Positions 47,134 through 54,369 are shown, numbered from the stretch's first letter. The stretch: 64,000 nt of DNA from a virus (IMGVR_UViG_3300000553_000004:124001-188000); one strand, 5' to 3'. Notes: generated by a model from the sequence alone, not told the origin. Numbers and translations: made by a program.

Positions 47134-48588
47134 ATGAGTTTTAACACTGACAATTTACTTGAACCGCAAAAACCACACGCCGAGTTACTTTCGGCCTCAC
47201 TCGCCGCCAACGGTATTTCGTGGGATGCGTCTGGAACTGGTATGGGAAAAACGTTCGTTGGCGCCGCCATCGCTCGCCATCGCAATAAAAAGTTCGCCGT
47301 CATCTCTCCGAAGCTGAACATTCCGAAGTGGAAGGCGACGCTTGACACGTTCGGTATGAAACCCGAATTTATCATCAATTACGAAAAATTGGCCCGTGGT
47401 AACACGGATTACTATCACTATCGTACCAAGGGAATGACCAAGCAGGAAGTCCCCCATTTTCTCCGTGGCGAATTCAAACTTCCCCGTGGTTGCAAAGACA
47501 TGGAAATTTATTTCGACGAAAGCCACCGCATGAAAGGCTACGAGTCATTAAACGCTGGTTTACTCTACTCGGCAAGCGAACAGGGAATTCCGATTCACCT
47601 TATGTCTGCTACGCAGGCTATGACACCGCTTGACATGCGAGCCTTTGGTTACGCCGCCGGTCTTCACAAGGGAATGAATCATGTGAAGCTTGATAACTTT
47701 GGGATGCGCAAGTTTAAATCGTTCATGGAAGAAGCGGGAGCAGAATATACCGGCCGTTGGGGTTCCATGTTTTTCGACTGTAATAAGCCGGAGTCAATCA
47801 CAAAGTTGCAGGAAATTCGTCGCCAGTTGTTTGACGTTAAAAAGATTGCCAGTCGCATGAAACGTGAAGACTTTGGTGACATCTTTCCTAATAATCAGAT
47901 TGAATGCACGCCTTACGACATGGGTGCGAATGGCGACAAGATTTCCCGTGTGTATGAAGATATGCAGAATGAGCTTGCCAGATTGGAAAAATTCTCTGAA
48001 AACTATTCTCAACATATCTTCGCCGTCCTGACCAAGGCTCGCCGACTGGCCGAATTGTATAAGGTTCCTACTCTCTGTGAACTCGCCGAGGATATGATTG
48101 AAGAGGGCAAGTCTGTTCTCATCTTCGTCAACTATACTGATAGTATCGACGCGCTTTATGCTCGTTTGTCAAAGGTTTTCGGCGAGGAAATGATTGGACG
48201 TATTTACGGTGGCCAGACATTCAACGCTCGCCACTCCGACATCGCCGACTTTCAATCCGACAAAAAACGGATTATGCTTGCCAACCTCACCGCTGGTGGT
48301 GAATGTATTGATTTGCAAGACATTACGGGAAAACATCCTCGGGTGTCTTTCATCAATCCCTCATATCGAGCCATCTCGGTTTTACAGTGTATCGGTCGCC
48401 ATGACCGCGCAGGTGCAAAGTCTGATTGTCTCACTAACTTAGTCTTAGCGCATGGGACAATTGAGTCAAGCGTTGGCGCCAAGTTCAACGGTAAAAAGGG
48501 ACACTTGGATATTCTGAATGACGGTGACTTTGTACCGGATGGGATTAGTTTCACGACGTCACGCATCGTCGCAGGAATGGATGTCTGA
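47134..48588 (+). CDS. SF2/SNF2-like helicase
   Basis: A 484-aa superfamily 2 ATPase. Motif I ASGTGMGKT (32-40), motif II DESH (128-131), motif III MSAT (157-160), then the second RecA domain with SVLIFVNYTDSIDAL and motif VI QCIGRHDRAG (about 423-432). The compact size and DESH box fit phage SNF2-like helicases that move on duplex DNA in replication, recombination or host takeover. Transcribed alone from a leaderless promoter. One of the GC-richest genes in the window. Confidence 0.86.
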   Translation: MSFNTDNLLEPQKPHAELLSASLAANGISWDASGTGMGKTFVGAAIARHRNKKFAVISPKLNIPKWKATLDTFGMKPEFIINYEKLARGNTDYYHYRTKGMTKQEVPHFLRGEFKLPRGCKDMEIYFDESHRMKGYESLNAGLLYSASEQGIPIHLMSATQAMTPLDMRAFGYAAGLHKGMNHVKLDNFGMRKFKSFMEEAGAEYTGRWGSMFFDCNKPESITKLQEIRRQLFDVKKIASRMKREDFGDIFPNNQIECTPYDMGANGDKISRVYEDMQNELARLEKFSENYSQHIFAVLTKARRLAELYKVPTLCELAEDMIEEGKSVLIFVNYTDSIDALYARLSKVFGEEMIGRIYGGQTFNARHSDIADFQSDKKRIMLANLTAGGECIDLQDITGKHPRVSFINPSYRAISVLQCIGRHDRAGAKSDCLTNLVLAHGTIESSVGAKFNGKKGHLDILNDGDFVPDGISFTTSRIVAGMDV

Positions 48589-48591
48589 GGC

Positions 48592-48619
48592 TTGATTTTT
48601 GGTAAACATCGTATAAATT
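48592..48619 (+). promoter_or_regulatory. Leaderless promoter for 48626 gene
   Basis: TTGATT-N16-TAAATT, six bases before the ATG. Confidence 0.6.
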
Positions 48620-48625
48620 AAACCT

Positions 48626-48994
48626 ATGTTTGATAGAATCCATTTGACCAGAACCGAACAGGCCGTTTCAGATTCGTTGGCTCATGCCCGAATTCAACAG
48701 GATTACATACATGACACGTTGAGGGTGGTACATCACGGCAGTAATGATTGGGACGGTGACGTGGATATTAACATCTATGAAGAACACGTTGCCGATGCTG
48801 TAAAGGTCGTTGAAGACCACACTGGTACAAAGTGTACGTCAACGTTTTTGAAAATCGGTAAGAAAACTGGCCGAAGGATTTGGAAAATCACCGCAAAGGG
48901 ATACATCAATGGTCCGTGTGGCCACTACGCCCGAGTTGAATGGGAAAAGAAAAATGGAAAGCCGTATCCGATGGAACTTGTGGTCGAGGCTTGA
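48626..48994 (+). CDS. Hypothetical 122-aa protein
   Basis: Alpha/beta protein with a His/Asp-rich middle (RVVHHGSNDWDGDVDINIYEEH). Ends ...VVEA, with GCT TGA in the next -35. No family recognised. Confidence 0.74.
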   Translation: MFDRIHLTRTEQAVSDSLAHARIQQDYIHDTLRVVHHGSNDWDGDVDINIYEEHVADAVKVVEDHTGTKCTSTFLKIGKKTGRRIWKITAKGYINGPCGHYARVEWEKKNGKPYPMELVVEA

Positions 48995-49018
48995 CGGTAA
49001 ACAAATAACTGTTAGTAT
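48991..49018 (+). promoter_or_regulatory. Promoter for 49034 gene
   Basis: TTGACG-N16-TAGTAT; 15 bases to the ATG, so a leader of about nine bases (ACAAAATTT). Confidence 0.58.
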
Positions 49019-49033
49019 AACAATACAAAATTT

Positions 49034-49315
49034 ATGCCATGTCGTTGTGATTATCCCGATACGTGTAACGAGGACCCAGGTCTTCGTGATTCCGCCAACA
49101 AATCCACCCGCGCAGCTTGTGACATGAGGACAATCCTCCGTCGTCACAATCTCGAACTTGAATTGACGCTCGAGACTCGGAAGTGGATTAAGAAACACGA
49201 TGACAAAGATGCCGCTCGCATCGCCGTGGAAACTCGGAAAGGGTTGCGTCAACGTGTCAAACAAGCCGCACTCGACAAGCTGAGTCTCGAAGAGCGCCGT
49301 GTGTTGGGGTTGTGA
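49034..49315 (+). CDS. Hypothetical 93-aa protein
   Basis: N-terminal CRCDYPDTC (possible metal site) and a long basic helix region (RKWIKKHDDKDAARIAVETRKGLRQR). Phages carry similar small Cys-helix proteins, but no family name is certain. Confidence 0.73.
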   Translation: MPCRCDYPDTCNEDPGLRDSANKSTRAACDMRTILRRHNLELELTLETRKWIKKHDDKDAARIAVETRKGLRQRVKQAALDKLSLEERRVLGL

Positions 49316-49318
49316 GGT

Positions 49319-49552
49319 ATGAATCGTTACACCGAGTTGACCTGTAAGTTTTGGCCCCATTACAATATCACGGCAGGCTTAACAAACCTTGCCTTTTGGT
49401 TGCCATCTGTTATATATTGGACACCGCCGGTAATATTTCCAATTATAACATCGTCAATGGGAATGCTTTGTGTCTATTGGGGAATACAGGGAATTCTACA
49501 TCATCGTCACCAGCGTAAACAACGCTTGACTAAAAGTAATCCGTTGGTATAG
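49319..49552 (+). CDS. Two-pass membrane protein
   Basis: A 77-aa protein with hydrophobic segments at about 19-36 and 38-58, then a His/Arg-rich end. Its final codons (RLTKSNPLV) read straight through the -35 and spacer of the tRNA-Arg promoter; the stop TAG lies in the -10 (TATAGT). Confidence 0.68.
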   Translation: MNRYTELTCKFWPHYNITAGLTNLAFWLPSVIYWTPPVIFPIITSSMGMLCVYWGIQGILHHRHQRKQRLTKSNPLV

Positions 49553-49553
49553 T
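49526..49553 (+). promoter_or_regulatory. Promoter of tRNA-Arg/tRNA-Asn unit
   Basis: TTGACT-N16-TATAGT with TG before the -10. The predicted +1 is at about 49560, giving a 3-4 base leader before tRNA-Arg. Confidence 0.68.
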
Positions 49554-49563
49554 TATTTGTGTC

Positions 49564-49642
49564 GCGGATGTAGCTGAGTTGGATTTCAAGCAGTGGTTTT
49601 CTAAACCACGTTACGTGGGTTCAAATCCCACCATCCGCACCA
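49564..49642 (+). tRNA. tRNA-Arg (TCT)
   Basis: Acceptor GCGGATG/CATCCGC, discriminator A and encoded CCA. Anticodon arm GTGGT-TTTCTAA-ACCAC gives TCT (reads AGA). T arm GTGGG-TTCAAAT-CCCAC. The D arm is slightly long with a GCT/AGC stem. Normal cloverleaf; likely functional. Confidence 0.88.
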
Positions 49643-49649
49643 ATTTTAA

Positions 49650-49748
49650 TGGCCTTTAGCTCAATGGCAGAGCAGAGCACTCACGCGGGCAGTTACGCCT
49701 GCATCGTTAATGCTTTGGTTGACAGTTCGAGTCTGTCAAGGCCAACCA
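49650..49748 (+). tRNA. tRNA-Asn (GTT) with 24-base insertion in the anticodon loop
   Basis: Acceptor TGGCCTT/AAGGCCA, discriminator A, encoded CCA; D arm GCTC/GAGC; T arm GACAG-TTCGAGT-CTGTC. The anticodon stem GAGCA/TGCTT encloses 31 bases, not 7. Removing 49682-49705 leaves CTGTTAA, the canonical tRNA-Asn loop, and a 75-base tRNA. The insertion itself forms GCGGGC-loop-GCCTGC. The stop codon of the minus-strand HNH gene lies inside the insertion. Confidence 0.72.
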
Positions 49749-50355
49749 TTTTATTATTAGGATAATGTAATTCCATGTGACAGTTATGACATAATAATTG
49801 ACATTTATTAACTTCAATTTGTAATTTATTGAAGGAATATCCCGACATTTTTCTTAAATCCAATCCACTTTCTTTTTCATTTGGATTTTTGTGATGAAAC
49901 GTTAATGCTGAATAATTTCTGTTGTATCCACAATTACTACATTTACCACCCAATTGTTTAATAAAAAATAATTTTCGTTCAATCCCACGATTTTTATTTT
50001 TAGTATAATTATTTTTTTCATTTTGAAAATTAAATTGACTTTTACTAACTTTATATGTTCCTTCACTCATCGCAATAGTTTTTAAGTTATACTTTTTTAA
50101 CCAATATCTTATGTTTGTTTGAGAAGATGACAACATTTTGGCTATTTGATATGTTGATTTGTTTTGATTTATTAACTCTTTTAATTTATCAAGTGGAATT
50201 TCAACGTGGTCATAAGGAGAATTTATTGTTTTAATTCCAAGTTTTTTCATATATCGTTTTGTCGTAGTCACCGGCATATTCAATTCTTTGGCAATTTTAT
50301 AGTATCCATATCCTTTTTTAGATAGTTCTTTATATTTTTCTATTAGATGCTCCAT
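49693..50355 (-). CDS. HNH homing endonuclease overlapping tRNA-Asn
   Basis: A 220-aa protein. Two N-terminal helix-turn-helix-like repeats (GYGYYKIAKELNMPVTTTKRYMKK; STYQIAKMLSSSQTNIRYWLKK), then a Lys/Asn-rich linker and an HNH domain with CSNCG (137-141), FHHKNP and CHNCH. Very A/T-rich, unlike its surroundings. The last 18 residues (VGLDRLELSTKALTM...) are encoded by the complement of tRNA-Asn, and the stop falls within its 24-base insertion, so this mobile gene abuts or invaded the tRNA. Confidence 0.82.
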   Translation of the reverse strand: MEHLIEKYKELSKKGYGYYKIAKELNMPVTTTKRYMKKLGIKTINSPYDHVEIPLDKLKELINQNKSTYQIAKMLSSSQTNIRYWLKKYNLKTIAMSEGTYKVSKSQFNFQNEKNNYTKNKNRGIERKLFFIKQLGGKCSNCGYNRNYSALTFHHKNPNEKESGLDLRKMSGYSFNKLQIEVNKCQLLCHNCHMELHYPNNKMVGLDRLELSTKALTMQA

Positions 50356-50419
50356 AGTTTAATTTATGTTTATACTCATAAGTAGTAAACTATGAACCAA
50401 AACAACAATAAATCCACGC

Positions 50420-50448
50420 TTGACATTATTTTATTTTGGTTGTAATGT
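50420..50448 (+). promoter_or_regulatory. Leaderless promoter for 50454 gene
   Basis: TTGACA-N17-TAATGT, five bases before the ATG (N16 would give GTAATG). Confidence 0.55.
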
Positions 50449-50453
50449 TTGGT

Positions 50454-50645
50454 ATGGGAATCGAATACATAAAAGACGGAAATGGTCAAATCATTGGAAG
50501 TAAAAACGGCGACTGGATTAGAGATAAATCGGGTCGCCAAATTGCCCGTTTCAATGAAGGAACAAATCAGACTTTGACGGCTGATGGTAAGAGATTCGGA
50601 CAAGGCAATCAATTGACGGCCGCCTTGAAGTCAAAAGGAAAATAA
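50454..50645 (+). CDS. Hypothetical 63-aa Gly-rich protein
   Basis: ATG at 50454 chosen because of promoter spacing; an upstream TTG frame start is rejected. Repetitive Gly turns (IKDGNGQIIGSKNGDWIRDKSGRQIAR) suggest a small beta-repeat fold. No family recognised. Confidence 0.68.
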   Translation: MGIEYIKDGNGQIIGSKNGDWIRDKSGRQIARFNEGTNQTLTADGKRFGQGNQLTAALKSKGK

Positions 50646-50651
50646 CGACGC

Positions 50652-50679
50652 TTGACATTTTTGGTTTCTTTGTTAGTAT
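50652..50679 (+). promoter_or_regulatory. Promoter of RNA 50686
   Basis: TTGACA-N16-TAGTAT, six bases to G50686. Confidence 0.66.
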
Positions 50680-50685
50680 GTATTT

Positions 50686-51050
50686 GTTGTTCGTAAGTAA
50701 AGAATTGGTGAAAACCAGAGTGTTGAAAGCGAACAAACTGGTCGGTCTGAGATGAACGGTAAGAGTCACTTAAATCATGTGATGTTTCCGTTCTGTACTG
50801 GTAGAGCCCGTAGATTGGTCCGATACGGCTACAAATTTGGCCTCTTGTTCCACCCTCAATGGGTGTTGGTGAAAGTCATCACGACTCCTTTGTTGGGGTT
50901 TTAACAATGCTGATAATTTTTGGTGAATGAAACCCCGCGGGGTGGAGTTCGCAAATTGGCCTCTTGTTTCATCATCCTCAATGGGTGGTGATGGTGTAAG
51001 AAAACATGAAGACCTTCGGTTTAAGAAGGGATAACAAAGCTAATTCGATT
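50686..51050 (+). ncRNA. Structured RNA with duplicated hairpin module, GTTGTTCG start
   Basis: Starts GTTGTTCG. TTGTTCG pairs with CGAACAA (about 50727), enclosing TGGT-GAAA-ACCA; GAACGG pairs with CCGTTC around a TCAC/GTGA hairpin. Two copies of a module (AAATT(T)GGCCTCTTGTT then a C(A)CC-TCAAT-GGGTG hairpin) lie at 50831-50880 and 50951-51000, with paired changes in the second stem. No open frame. The 3' end is uncertain and may be the CCC-GAAA-GGG hairpin at 51054. Confidence 0.66.
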
Positions 51051-51063
51051 TCCCGAAAGGGGC

Positions 51064-51091
51064 TTGACAGACTAAGAAGTTCTGTTAAGAT
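51064..51091 (+). promoter_or_regulatory. Promoter of RNA 51098
   Basis: TTGACA-N16-TAAGAT, six bases to G51098. Confidence 0.66.
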
Positions 51092-51097
51092 AAGTTT

Positions 51098-51342
51098 GTT
51101 CCGTGACTGAGTAACTGCTACTGTTAGCAGTAAGGTGATGGCAGGGTGAAGAATCCTGTTAGACACGAAAGTAACTCGGAGTAGGTAAGGCAGAGAAACT
51201 GATGGGTCGTACAACCGTTGAGGTTTTTCGTAGACACGTATATATGCTATAACAGCGTGTCTTAGGTGGCGACGGCTGCCAGCTGGCTGAATAACCGAAA
51301 GAGTGAGGATAGTCGAGAGTAACAAGCGAGTCTCTCCGGAAC
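51098..51342 (+). ncRNA. Structured RNA of about 245 nt closed by end-to-end helix
   Basis: The 5' end GTTCCG can pair with CGGAAC at 51337-51342, closing the whole RNA. Inner hairpins: ACTGCTA-CTGT-TAGCAGT, CAGG/CCTG, GACACG/CGTGTC. No frame is supported on either strand. It resembles no RNA family I can name; not RNase P (the GAGGAAAGTCC core is absent) and not tmRNA. Confidence 0.68.
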
Positions 51343-51357
51343 ATTAAATTTCAACGC

Positions 51358-51385
51358 TTGACAACGGGTCAAGTCGTGGTAAGAT
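51358..51385 (+). promoter_or_regulatory. Promoter of RNA 51392
   Basis: TTGACA-N16-TAAGAT with TG before the -10; six bases to G51392. Confidence 0.66.
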
Positions 51386-51405
51386 AGTTTTGTTGGTTTT
51401 AGGAT

Positions 51406-51489
51406 TGCGGAGACAAGCCGAGGGACGCTGGCCACGCTCATAACGTGGGTTAATAACTATGAATGGTTCGACTCCATTCTCCGCTACCA
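51406..51489 (+). tRNA. tRNA with CAT anticodon (initiator-like 1:72 mismatch)
   Basis: Anticodon arm CCACG-CTCATAA-CGTGG (CAT). T arm AATGG-TTCGACT-CCATT. Acceptor TGCGGAG/CTCCGCT leaves a T1-T72 mismatch, as in bacterial initiator tRNAs, although the GGG/CCC anticodon-stem pairs of initiators are absent. A73 and CCA are encoded. Position 8 is A, not T, the D stem is weak, and the variable loop is 13 bases, so it is non-standard and may be a structural module of the larger RNA. Confidence 0.6.
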
Positions 51490-51618
51490 AATTTCGATTA
51501 GATAAGGCTGGAGAAAATCAGTCTCGGGCGCTTGCCGCCTCAAAAGTCGGTAGTTACGATACGTAAGTTGTGGCAACACAATGTAACCGGAAATAACTTC
51601 TAATTAGAATGAGTCAGT

Positions 51619-51760
51619 TGTCCCGTTGGTGGGATAAGTCGGCGAAAGCCGATGGTGGGGAAGGTCCACGATTGACAAGAACCCTGAGTTAAGGTCCAAA
51701 CCGTAATGAATCCAGATATACTTGGATGACATTCGCCTTCAACTCACGGGACATTTTTTG
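51619..51760 (+). terminator. Closing helix and T-run of RNA 51392
   Basis: TGTCCCG/CGGGACA stem closes a 121-base domain and is followed by T6 at 51754-51759. Confidence 0.5.
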
Positions 51761-51883
51761 TAAGTGTTTTCAAAGTTTGAGGACTACTTATTTGTAGATG
51801 CGGGTTTCATATAATTAGAAGTATGGGATTCATCCGAATTCACGTCCGGTCGAGCATTACCCGGAACTCGCTCCAATTTCTTC
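51761..51883. other. Intergenic stretch with nothing identified
   Basis: Between the T6 run and the stop of the minus-strand gene; no frame, promoter or clear hairpin was found. Confidence 0.4.
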
Positions 51884-52150
51884 TCAGTGGTGGTTTACAA
51901 ACATATCTTGAAGTCGGGCAATCTCTTCATTCAATTCCGTTTCAACTTTATTCACCGCGTTCAAACATTCAAGCGGCATAAAGCAGTTGTATTTCTCATT
52001 CCAGAATCCTTCCTGACGTTTACTGACTCCGGTCGAAGCTGCCGTGTCATCACCGCTGGCAGCATATTGAAGCGCCTTATCATCACTTGAAAACCGCTTG
52101 GTGTGAGTTGCGTTGGTATACGGAGGAAAGAATTTGTATGTTTTTTTCAT
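51884..52150 (-). CDS. Hypothetical 88-aa protein
   Basis: Aromatic N-terminus (KKTYKFFPPYTNATHTK), Asp/Ala/Ser-rich middle and a helical end (KVETELNEEIARLQDMF). Own leaderless promoter. No family recognised. Confidence 0.74.
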   Translation of the reverse strand: MKKTYKFFPPYTNATHTKRFSSDDKALQYAASGDDTAASTGVSKRQEGFWNEKYNCFMPLECLNAVNKVETELNEEIARLQDMFVNHH

Positions 52151-52156
52151 ATGGTT

Positions 52157-52184
52157 AGTTTAACAAATTACTTTGAATAGTCAA
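52157..52184 (-). promoter_or_regulatory. Leaderless promoter for 51884-52150 gene
   Basis: Minus strand TTGACT-N16-TAAACT, six bases before the ATG. Confidence 0.7.
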
Positions 52185-52202
52185 GCCTCACACCGGTATG
52201 GT

Positions 52203-52216
52203 GGTACCACCAGCGC
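52203..52216 (+). repeat. GTACCCC-AGCGC element, copy 2
   Basis: GGTACCACCAGCGC, a variant copy 35 bases from copy 3. Confidence 0.5.
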
Positions 52217-52247
52217 ATAAAATTAGGATACCCCACCCGTATAGGAT

Positions 52248-52264
52248 GGAGTACCCCTAGCGCT
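52248..52264 (+). repeat. GTACCCC-AGCGC element, copy 3
   Basis: GGAGTACCCCTAGCGCT in the gap between two minus-strand genes. Confidence 0.6.
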
Positions 52265-52278
52265 TGAATCACCGGCCC

Positions 52279-52716
52279 TTATTCCACCGGCTGATAGGAT
52301 GTCAGTGTGATGCCACTTGCCCGACTCCGTAGAAATTTCTTGAACTTGTAGGTGGCCTTACCATCCTTGAATTGGATATCCAATCCGGTCAAGTAATCTG
52401 AATTCATTGAAATTAATCGAACATTGTGGAATTTTGAATCTGCGGCAGAATAAGAATTCTTCCAGTAAGTGAACGTGACGTGAGGTACATTCTTGGGAGT
52501 GTTACTCGTGTTCACGACTCCGCTCTTGGGAATCCGAATGGTGACGGTCTTGGCGGTATGTTTCCGACGAAAGACGTTGTAAAAGAAACATTCACTGACT
52601 TCCTGACCGATTGAATGTTTAACTGACTTTACTTGTGACGACCCACGGGCCGTATACAAGTCGCCCTTACGAATAATTTCGTTTGGTTTCAATTGCCGAT
52701 GATTATCAAGTTTCAT
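52279..52716 (-). CDS. Hypothetical 145-aa basic protein
   Basis: Begins with LKPNEIIRKGDLYTARGSS, a motif common in short phage proteins of unknown role, followed by beta strands rich in Lys/Val/Thr. No catalytic motif seen. Own promoter. Confidence 0.75.
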   Translation of the reverse strand: MKLDNHRQLKPNEIIRKGDLYTARGSSQVKSVKHSIGQEVSECFFYNVFRRKHTAKTVTIRIPKSGVVNTSNTPKNVPHVTFTYWKNSYSAADSKFHNVRLISMNSDYLTGLDIQFKDGKATYKFKKFLRSRASGITLTSYQPVE

Positions 52717-52725
52717 AATTTTATT

Positions 52726-52753
52726 ATTATACCGATTTTGTTTTGTTTGTCAA
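52726..52753 (-). promoter_or_regulatory. Promoter for 52279-52716 gene
   Basis: Minus strand TTGACA-N16-TATAAT; nine bases to the ATG. Confidence 0.7.
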
Positions 52754-52767
52754 GCCCCGACTAGGGG

Positions 52768-52784
52768 CGAGTACCCCTAGCGCT
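52768..52784 (+). repeat. GTACCCC-AGCGC element, copy 4
   Basis: CGAGTACCCCTAGCGCT; its left part forms CTAGGGG-loop-CCCCTAG, which could also terminate the 53652 transcript. Confidence 0.6.
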
Positions 52785-52791
52785 GACAGAT

Positions 52792-53652
52792 TTATAACCC
52801 AATGCTCTTAGTTTTTGGATGTTTGAGTTTACCATAGCCGCCCATTCCACGTTTTTTAAGAGCAGACCAAGCCTTGGCGAAAACGCCGCCTGCAGGCTGT
52901 TGGCCGTGAACTACAAGCGCAAATGACTTGTCACCAGAATAACAATGTGAATCGTCATGGTCAATAGATAAACCAAGGCTTGCCGCTTCTTCCGGTGACG
53001 TTACAACCTTGGCAAATTTCAGATTGTGTTTTGCTATCAGGTGGTCATGCGTTCCCCCGTAAGAGGCGGTGAGCTTAAAATTGGCCGGAATTGTTCCCAG
53101 ACGTTTCACCCAGAACGGTAAAGCTTTAGTATAGGAATAGAATAACCGAGTGGGATTGCGACGAGCAACTTCCATCCAAGCGTCAAAATATTTTTGAGTA
53201 AAGTAGTCACCGGAGACATGAACCCGAGTCGGCTTACCCCACCGAGCGACGGGCAAACTGCGTTCAATCAATTCGACGGTTGCTTGCTTTCCTTTTGTCA
53301 AAGCATGAAGCAAGGTTAGAAAATTCCACCAGCGAGCAGCACGGACGCCGGGACGTAGAACTTCATCAATTGCGGTGAAGCAACGGAATTCTGTATCCGG
53401 GCCGTCCTGAATCCCGAAGCCGCTGAATGTTCCTTTGGCGCTTGCCGTGTTAGTGCTTCGCGCCGCTTTCAACGTCGCACAGGAACGACAATCTTTGGCA
53501 AAGGGACAACTATGCCCAGCCGGCATGGAAAAGGTGATAATGTCATCCAGTTTATTGTTGCGGTCAGCAAATTTGAGGTCAGCCGTCGCAGCGTCAAAAC
53601 CTTTTGACTGGAGAAAATTCTCCATGAAGTTTTTCATTTTCGTATCAATCAT
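52792..53652 (-). CDS. Gp88-like phage protein
   Basis: A 286-aa protein. FSMPAGHSCPFAKDCRSCATL (about 41-61) is a Cys cluster; VHVSGDYFTQKYFDAWMEVARRNPTRLFYSYTKALPFWV (about 144-182, here given by its key residues HVSGDY, W, R, YTKALPFW) is the hallmark of the Gp88 family of mycobacteriophages and others. Three or four Cys could hold a metal. Function unknown. Own leaderless promoter. Confidence 0.82.
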   Translation of the reverse strand: MIDTKMKNFMENFLQSKGFDAATADLKFADRNNKLDDIITFSMPAGHSCPFAKDCRSCATLKAARSTNTASAKGTFSGFGIQDGPDTEFRCFTAIDEVLRPGVRAARWWNFLTLLHALTKGKQATVELIERSLPVARWGKPTRVHVSGDYFTQKYFDAWMEVARRNPTRLFYSYTKALPFWVKRLGTIPANFKLTASYGGTHDHLIAKHNLKFAKVVTSPEEAASLGLSIDHDDSHCYSGDKSFALVVHGQQPAGGVFAKAWSALKKRGMGGYGKLKHPKTKSIGL

Positions 53653-53658
53653 ATTTAC

Positions 53659-53686
53659 AATTTATATTATTAAAAGGAAATGTCAA
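53659..53686 (-). promoter_or_regulatory. Leaderless promoter for Gp88-like gene
   Basis: Minus strand TTGACA-N16-TAAATT, six bases before the ATG. Confidence 0.7.
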
Positions 53687-53699
53687 GCGTGCTGACCTC

Positions 53700-53764
53700 G
53701 ACCAAATATTAACGATAAAGTGATTTGGGGTGGCGGAACTGCCTTCCGGCTTTGTTCGCCTCAC
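53700..53764 (-). ncRNA. GTGAGGCGAA small RNA, copy B
   Basis: +1 at 53764 begins GTGAGGCGAACAAAGCC and keeps the GCGAAC...GTTC-CGC and GCC-GGAA-GGC helices of copies A and C. It diverges after about 32 bases into CACTTTATCGTTAAT, related to the CTTTATCGATAAAG palindrome of copy C. No frame. Confidence 0.65.
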
Positions 53765-53770
53765 ATAGAT

Positions 53771-53798
53771 AATTTATCAAAAGTATTGCAGAAGTCAA
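53771..53798 (-). promoter_or_regulatory. Promoter of small RNA copy B
   Basis: Minus strand TTGACT-N16-TAAATT, TGA before the -10, six bases to the +1 G. Confidence 0.66.
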
Positions 53799-53841
53799 GC
53801 CTCACCCGATTTTCACAGGTGAGGCTTGGTGAGAGTGTGGA

Positions 53842-54369
53842 TTAAATTTTGTTCTGTTTTCGACAGACATACAGGGCCTGAAAGACGCCCATCATTTTAG
53901 GAAATGTCGTAATAAGATAATCACGAGCGATTTCAGGATTTTTCAATCCATAAACAAATCGTGGCAAGCCACGGGAATCATCACGGGCTGCCAATTCTAG
54001 TTGGCGTTCGGCTGTTGTGAGAGGACGACGGAAAAGGCCGACCTTGCGAGCGATGGCCGGAAACCCCTTCGAGTATTCACGCCACATCGGGTCAGGCCGT
54101 TCATTATCCGAACAGATTTTGTTCAACCGGCTGCCGACATAATTGACATCGTAATTCATGTTCAACACTGAACTCATAGTCGAACAGAGAATAACGACGG
54201 TGGGCGCCGTCTGGCAAAATGTCATCACGGCCAACGTGGTATCTCGCCATGGCAATGAATAAGGAACTTTTTGTCTCGAACCAGTTAATTCACGACTGTT
54301 ACGAAGTATGTTCACTGTTTGGTTGTCTTCCATAAAAGATAATGGAAGATTGGTGTTATTTTGACACAT
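53842..54369 (-). CDS. Hypothetical 175-aa protein
   Basis: Arg/Leu-rich helical protein with an uncharged middle (MTFCQTAPTVVILCSTMSS) and a charged C-terminus. No family recognised. Its mRNA has an A/C-rich leader of about 30 bases (AACAAACAAACAACAAAC). Confidence 0.74.
   Translation of the reverse strand: MCQNNTNLPLSFMEDNQTVNILRNSRELTGSRQKVPYSLPWRDTTLAVMTFCQTAPTVVILCSTMSSVLNMNYDVNYVGSRLNKICSDNERPDPMWREYSKGFPAIARKVGLFRRPLTTAERQLELAARDDSRGLPRFVYGLKNPEIARDYLITTFPKMMGVFQALYVCRKQNKI

Larger units (their letters stand above)
51392..51760 (+). ncRNA. tRNA-headed structured RNA of about 370 nt
   Basis: Starts GTTGGTTTTAGGAT, continues into a tRNA-like cloverleaf (51406-51489), then a long structured tail: GTTAC/GTAAC with TTGTG-GCAA-CACAA, TCGGC-GAAA-GCCGA, GAGTT/AACTC with ATCCA/TTGGAT. 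TGTCCCG (51619) pairs with CGGGACA (51747-51753), followed by TTTTTT, the likely terminator. Several tetraloops are GNRA type. Reminiscent of ornate phage RNAs found near tRNAs (GOLLD, ROOL), which should be compared. Confidence 0.62.

Noticed and set aside
51098-51342. RNase P RNA or tmRNA
   Set aside because: The invariant GAGGAAAGTCC-type core of RNase P and the tRNA-like ends and tag frame of tmRNA were not found.
51490-51760. Group I intron following the CAT tRNA
   Set aside because: No recognisable P, Q, R, S core elements, and the tRNA before it is uninterrupted and CCA-terminated.
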